In this document: piece after piece, positions 35,430-38,727 of the stretch
Numbering within the stretch: the first letter of the stretch is position 1
How the letters are laid out: every line of letters starts with the position of its first letter
NCBI GenBank assembly: GCA_004292755.1
Contig: RDXE01000062.1
Location: forward strand, 1-38,727
Source of the DNA: Alphaproteobacteria bacterium
Lineage (GTDB): Bacteria > Pseudomonadota > Alphaproteobacteria > Elsterales > Elsteraceae
Direction: 5' to 3'
Length of the DNA stretch: 38,727 nucleotides
The notes under the pieces: generated by a model
Databases searched by the model: none
What the model was told of the DNA's origin: nothing
Seen by the model: the letters and a program-made list of their open reading frames with translations, nothing else
Translations under genes and position numbers: made by a program

Positions 35430-35530
35430 CAGCACCCTTCGCTGGCGACAGCCTGCGCGCGGAGTCTGATCCGCGGCAGGGTGACGCAGGCGATCCATCG
35501 TCGCCAGCGTTCCGCCAGTGACGATATCGG
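35420..35530. other. Long imperfect palindrome (structured leader or small RNA candidate)
   Basis: Nested paired arms span 111 bp: CCGATAT/ATATCGG (35420-35426 with 35524-35530), GTCA/TGAC (35428-35431 with 35519-35522), CGCTGGCGAC/GTCGCCAGCG (35440-35449 with 35500-35509), GCCTGCG/CGCAGGC (35451-35457 with 35485-35491) and CGCGGA/TCCGCG (35458-35463 with 35470-35475). The internal loop between the second and third pairs is nearly symmetrical (8 and 9 nt). No known RNA family is recognised. Confidence 0.55.
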
Positions 35531-35574
35531 TTGTGAATTCTGTCAGCGCGTCTTGCTAGCGCATCTTGAGGCTC

Positions 35575-36318
35575 ATGAACCCCATTGTTGTTATTCCGGC
35601 GCGTCTTGCGTCTTCAAGGCTGCCGCGCAAACCGCTGGCCGACATTCACGGCGAGCCGATGGTGGTGCATGTCTGGCGCCGGGCACTGGCGGCAGCCGTT
35701 GGACCCGTGGTGGTGGCGTGCGGAGATGCGGAGATTGTCGCTGCGATTACGCAGGTGCGCGGCAACGCCGTGCTGACTGATCCCAACCTGCCGTCAGGCT
35801 CCGATCGTGTGATGGCGGCGATGCGGCAGTTGGACCCCGATGGGGATTTCGACGTCGTGGTCAATCTGCAGGGCGATTTCCCAACCATCGACCCCCAGGT
35901 GCTGCGCCAAGTGCTGACGCCCCTGGCCGATCCGGAGGTGGATATCGCCACGCTGGCCGTGGAGCTACACGATCCGCGCAGCATCGCCGACCCCAATGCG
36001 CCGAAAATCGCACTGGAGCGTCACGGCAACGGCAATGGCAGCACTGGACGGTGCCTGTACTTCTCCCGTTTACCACTGCACGCGGGCGACGGCAATGTGT
36101 ATGAGCATTTGGGCATATACGCCTTCCGACGCCGTGCCCTGGAGGCGTTCGTCGCTCTGCCGCAGGCAGGGCTGGAGCAAGTGGAGCGGTTGGAACAATT
36201 GCGGGCGCTGGCAGCAGGCATGCGCATCGACGCCACCATTGTTCACACCTTTCCATTGGGCGTGGACACGCCTGCCGACCTGGAAAAAGCCCGCACATTG
36301 ACGGTGCGACCGAATTGA
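35575..36318 (+). CDS. kdsB: 3-deoxy-manno-octulosonate cytidylyltransferase (CMP-KDO synthetase)
   Basis: The 247-residue product activates KDO with CTP for lipopolysaccharide core synthesis. It begins NPIVVIPARLASSRLPRKPLADI, the nucleotidyltransferase signature, and continues with LPSGSDRVMAAM, NLQGDFPTIDP and the C-terminal LGIYAFRRRALEAF and GVDTPADLEKAR. ATG 35575 gives the family N-terminus and has GAGG just upstream, though close (3 nt). It heads a tight plus-strand series with pheA, a DUF2817 peptidase gene and tag. Regulation may involve the structured leader upstream. Confidence 0.96.
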   Translation: MNPIVVIPARLASSRLPRKPLADIHGEPMVVHVWRRALAAAVGPVVVACGDAEIVAAITQVRGNAVLTDPNLPSGSDRVMAAMRQLDPDGDFDVVVNLQGDFPTIDPQVLRQVLTPLADPEVDIATLAVELHDPRSIADPNAPKIALERHGNGNGSTGRCLYFSRLPLHAGDGNVYEHLGIYAFRRRALEAFVALPQAGLEQVERLEQLRALAAGMRIDATIVHTFPLGVDTPADLEKARTLTVRPN

Positions 36319-36374
36319 GTGGGGCTGTGCGTCCCAAATGGCCTGCCTCTCTCTCTGTCAAGGAATCCAGCCTG

Positions 36375-37238
36375 ATGTCCGCCAATCTGGTTCGTTTGAT
36401 AGCCTTCCAGGGCGTTCCCGGAGCCTATTCCGATCTGGCCTGCCGCACGGTGTTTCCTGGTGTCTCCACCCTGCCGTGCCGCAGCTTTGAAGATGCGTTT
36501 GCCGCCGTGGCCGAGGGCAATGCCGATCTGGCGATGATCCCGATCGAGAACAGCCATGCCGGACGGGTGACTGACGTCCACTATCTGCTGCCCAGTTCCG
36601 GTCTGCACATCGTGGCGGAGCACTTCCACCCGGTGGATCACATGCTCCTGGCACCGAAGGGAGCCACACTGGCGGGCCTGAAGTCTGTGCGCAGCCACAT
36701 CCAGGGCTTGCAGCAGTGCCGTAAGATGATCCGCGAGCTGGGGCTGGAGCCCGTGGTCACCACCGACACCGCGGGCGCAGCCGCCGAAGTGGCGGCAGCA
36801 GGCGATCCAACCCAGGCCGCAATTTCCTCCAGCTTGGCGGGGGAGATTTATGGGCTCGATGTCATGCGCCGCAGCGTCCAGGACGCCAGCCACAACACCA
36901 CGCGGTTCGTGGTGCTGTCGCGGACACCGGATGTGCCGGACATAGATGATGGTCCGGCAATCACCACGCTGGTGTTTCGGGTGCGCAACGTGCCTGCCTC
37001 GCTCTACAAGGCGATGGGTGGGTTTGCGACCAATGGCATCAACCTGTCGAAGTTGGAGAGCTACATGGTTGGTGGCCGGTTCGTCGCCACGCAATTCTTT
37101 GTTGATGCCGACGGCCACCCGGATTCCCGCGCCATGCGCCTTGCGCTGGAGGAGCTGCGGTTCTTCACCAAGGAACTGAAGATTCTCGGCGTTTATCGGG
37201 CCAGCCCCTTCCGCGCAGACCAGGTGGCTGGCGAATGA
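36375..37238 (+). CDS. pheA: Prephenate dehydratase
   Basis: The 287-residue product converts prephenate to phenylpyruvate for phenylalanine synthesis. It is a stand-alone dehydratase without chorismate mutase: IAFQGVPGAYSDLA, MIPIENSHAGRVTDVHYLL, the catalytic-Thr motif NTTRFVVL, and a C-terminal ACT domain (LVFRVRNVPASLYKAMGGF, then NLSKLESYMVGG) that senses phenylalanine. AAGGAA lies 9 nt before ATG 36375. A TTG at 36315 that overlaps the kdsB stop is a weaker alternative. The stop overlaps the next start (ATGA). Confidence 0.97.
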   Translation: MSANLVRLIAFQGVPGAYSDLACRTVFPGVSTLPCRSFEDAFAAVAEGNADLAMIPIENSHAGRVTDVHYLLPSSGLHIVAEHFHPVDHMLLAPKGATLAGLKSVRSHIQGLQQCRKMIRELGLEPVVTTDTAGAAAEVAAAGDPTQAAISSSLAGEIYGLDVMRRSVQDASHNTTRFVVLSRTPDVPDIDDGPAITTLVFRVRNVPASLYKAMGGFATNGINLSKLESYMVGGRFVATQFFVDADGHPDSRAMRLALEELRFFTKELKILGVYRASPFRADQVAGE

Positions 37239-38272
37239 CCGACGCACGGTGGGTCAGCCACAGCTATGCCGAAGCGCGGGACCGCTTTCTGGCGGCTGCC
37301 TCGGGGTGGACCCACCGGGTATGGCCACATCCGCTGACTGGTCCCAGTGGGGAGGTGCTGGCCACCGACACCCTGCGCCTTGGCCCGATGACGGCGCGGC
37401 GCCTGCTGGTTCTGGTGTCTGGTACCCATGGGTTGGAGGGGCCGGTCGGCTCGGCCGTGCAGTTGGGGCTGGTGACCCGCGGCGTCACCCTGCCGCCCGA
37501 TCTCGCCGTGTTGATCGTCCACGCCATCAACCCCCACGGTTTCGCGTGGCGGCGCCGGATGACGGAAGATGGCGTGGATGCCAACCGCAACTTCGTCGAT
37601 TTCAGCGCACCGCTGCCAGACAACCCGCATTATCGCCAGCATCAAACCGCGATTGACCCCGACCATTGGCCCGATGTGCCGATGACGGCGCTCAGAATTG
37701 ATCCAGCGATCCCGACGGCTGCCCATGCCGGGCAGTACAGCCATCCCGGAGGCAGCTATTTCGGCGGGCACGGGCCGACCTGGACCAACCGCACCATGCG
37801 CGCGATCCTGGCGGCTGAGGGGGGAGTGGCCGAGACCATCGCGCTGTTAGACATGCACTCCGGCGCTGGCCCCTGGGCGGCCACCGAGTTGTTTGTGGCC
37901 GAACCCGGTGCCTCCACCTTTGCAGCCGAGTGGTTTCCCGGTGCGGAGCGCTTCACGATTGCCCGCAGCGCACGATTTGGCGACCCGACTGGGGTGCCTG
38001 GGCTGCTGCTGTCGTGCCTGCCAGAGATATTCCCCGACCGACGCACCCTGCCCATGCTGACGGAGTGTGGCACCTATCCTGGTGACATTCCGCTGTCCCT
38101 TGCCCGGCGAGAGGCCTATTGCGGGCGCAAGGGCCTGGCTGGGCATCCCAGGATGGCCCGATGGCTGTTGGAAGCGCAGGAGCTGTTCTGTCCGGCCGAT
38201 CCCTCCTGGCGGCGGTATGCGCTGGCGGGTGTGCTGGGGCGGATTGATCAGGCACTGGCGGCCTTGGCATGA
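37235..38272 (+). CDS. DUF2817 family M14-like metallopeptidase
   Basis: The 345-residue product is a zinc carboxypeptidase-fold protein of the DUF2817 group. Zinc and catalytic residues can be placed in VSGTHGLEG (H65, E68), DMHSGAG (H208) and LTECGTYPG (E277), with the substrate-binding VDANRNF between. There is no signal peptide, so it is cytosolic. The natural substrate of this family is not established; small peptides or N-acylated amino acids are possible. It is joined to pheA by a 4-bp ATGA overlap and to tag by another, so all three are probably translated from one message. Confidence 0.9.
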   Translation: MTDARWVSHSYAEARDRFLAAASGWTHRVWPHPLTGPSGEVLATDTLRLGPMTARRLLVLVSGTHGLEGPVGSAVQLGLVTRGVTLPPDLAVLIVHAINPHGFAWRRRMTEDGVDANRNFVDFSAPLPDNPHYRQHQTAIDPDHWPDVPMTALRIDPAIPTAAHAGQYSHPGGSYFGGHGPTWTNRTMRAILAAEGGVAETIALLDMHSGAGPWAATELFVAEPGASTFAAEWFPGAERFTIARSARFGDPTGVPGLLLSCLPEIFPDRRTLPMLTECGTYPGDIPLSLARREAYCGRKGLAGHPRMARWLLEAQELFCPADPSWRRYALAGVLGRIDQALAALA

Positions 38273-38727
38273 GCGGCTATTGCGCCTTCGCCCAAGGGCA
38301 TCCGGTCCATGGTCCCTACCACGACCATGAGTATGGCGTCCCCAGCGCCGATGAGACCGTGCTGTTTGAGCGGCTGTGCCTGGAAATCTTTCAGGCCGGA
38401 TTGTCCTGGGAATTGGTTCTGAAGCGCCGGAGCGGGATGCGCGAGGCGCTGGACGGATTCTCGGTCGACAGCGTGGCAGCCTATGATGCGGCCCGACTGG
38501 AGGCGCTGATGGCCGATAGCCGCGTGGTGCGCAATCGCCTGAAGCTGGCTGCCCTGGTGCACAATGCGCAGGTGATCCAGTCGCTGCGCTTCAAGCGGAC
38601 CTTCCGCTTCACAGGGGGCGAGATCACGGGTGAGTTTCTGTTGAGCCTTGGCTATCTGCCGGGCGCCCACGCGTCAGATTGTCCGGCCCCGGCCGCGAGG
38701 GTCGCCACGCCGTGGCGGACAGCCGAG
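38269..38727 (+). CDS. tag: DNA-3-methyladenine glycosylase I (Tag), cut by window edge
   Basis: 153 codons are visible and the frame is still open at the edge. The protein has the Tag pattern: zinc ligands C5 and H18 at the N-terminus, YHDHEYGVPSADETVLFERL, the catalytic Glu E39, GLSWELVLKRR (44-54) and the C-terminal GAHASDC, whose H and C complete the zinc site. Tag removes 3-methyladenine from DNA. As the second zinc pair is present, only a short tail is likely missing. Its ATG overlaps the stop of the DUF2817 gene. Confidence 0.94.
   Translation, partial: MSGYCAFAQGHPVHGPYHDHEYGVPSADETVLFERLCLEIFQAGLSWELVLKRRSGMREALDGFSVDSVAAYDAARLEALMADSRVVRNRLKLAALVHNAQVIQSLRFKRTFRFTGGEITGEFLLSLGYLPGAHASDCPAPAARVATPWRTAE

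Larger units (their letters stand above)
35253..35574. other. Divergent intergenic region between cycM-like gene and kdsB
   Basis: No coding sequence is supported in these 322 bp. It holds a short direct repeat near the cytochrome gene (AACGCT twice, 35322-35333), a plausible plus-strand promoter (35401-35429) and a long imperfect palindrome (35420-35530). All three are host-like in composition. Confidence 0.7.

Overview
The window is about 65% GC over most of its length and reads as the chromosome of an alphaproteobacterium, most likely from the Rhodospirillales. The evidence is a Usg-family protein, a type-2 (COX15-like) heme A synthase, a membrane-anchored CycM-type cytochrome c next to kdsB and pheA, a groESL operon with CIRCE elements, and an acetolactate synthase of the alphaproteobacterial kind.

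Layout. 1-516: end of an endonuclease/exonuclease/phosphatase-family gene. 598-2745: groES-groEL on the minus strand, with a UUCG-loop terminator and a sigma-32-like promoter between two CIRCE operators. 2843-4331: usg and ctaA. 4328-8742: a minus-strand run of small genes (DUF1330, a HicAB-like pair, lipoprotein, serine esterase, AlkA-type glycosylase, phytanoyl-CoA dioxygenase-like enzyme, Tat-exported peptidoglycan peptidase). 9022-10911: divergent serB and miaA. 11014-14615: branched-chain amino acid genes ilvB, ilvN, ilvC with several RNA hairpins. 14746-16827: a DsbD/ScsB-type disulfide reductase.

16874-19042 is a two-gene module of lower and uneven GC: an ABC-type ATPase and an HNH nuclease, the arrangement of Septu (PtuA-PtuB) phage defence. 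19047-22077 is a minus-strand operon of FGGY sugar kinase, RraA-like protein and a eukaryotic-type myo-inositol oxygenase, preceded by an EamA exporter and an AraC regulator. 24013-26373 holds an SDR-like protein and an NADP-binding reductase, divergent from a LysR regulator. 26443-26519 is tRNA-Arg(CCG).

Beside the tRNA, a perfect 17-bp direct repeat (26552-26568 and 32003-32019) brackets a 5.45-kb block of about 50% GC that holds one giant gene. Its 1746-residue product joins a DUF4011-like region, an SF1 helicase, a Vsr-like nuclease and a C-terminal domain that looks like the C-terminal domain of GreA/GreB. I consider this the most interesting object here: a probable single-gene defence cassette with a possible RNA polymerase-docking domain.

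32050-38727 returns to host-like sequence: an exported AlgL-like alginate lyase, GNAT acetyltransferase, HisN-type phosphatase, CycM, then (after a 322-bp intergenic region with a long imperfect palindrome) a tight run kdsB-pheA-DUF2817 peptidase-tag, the last cut by the window edge.
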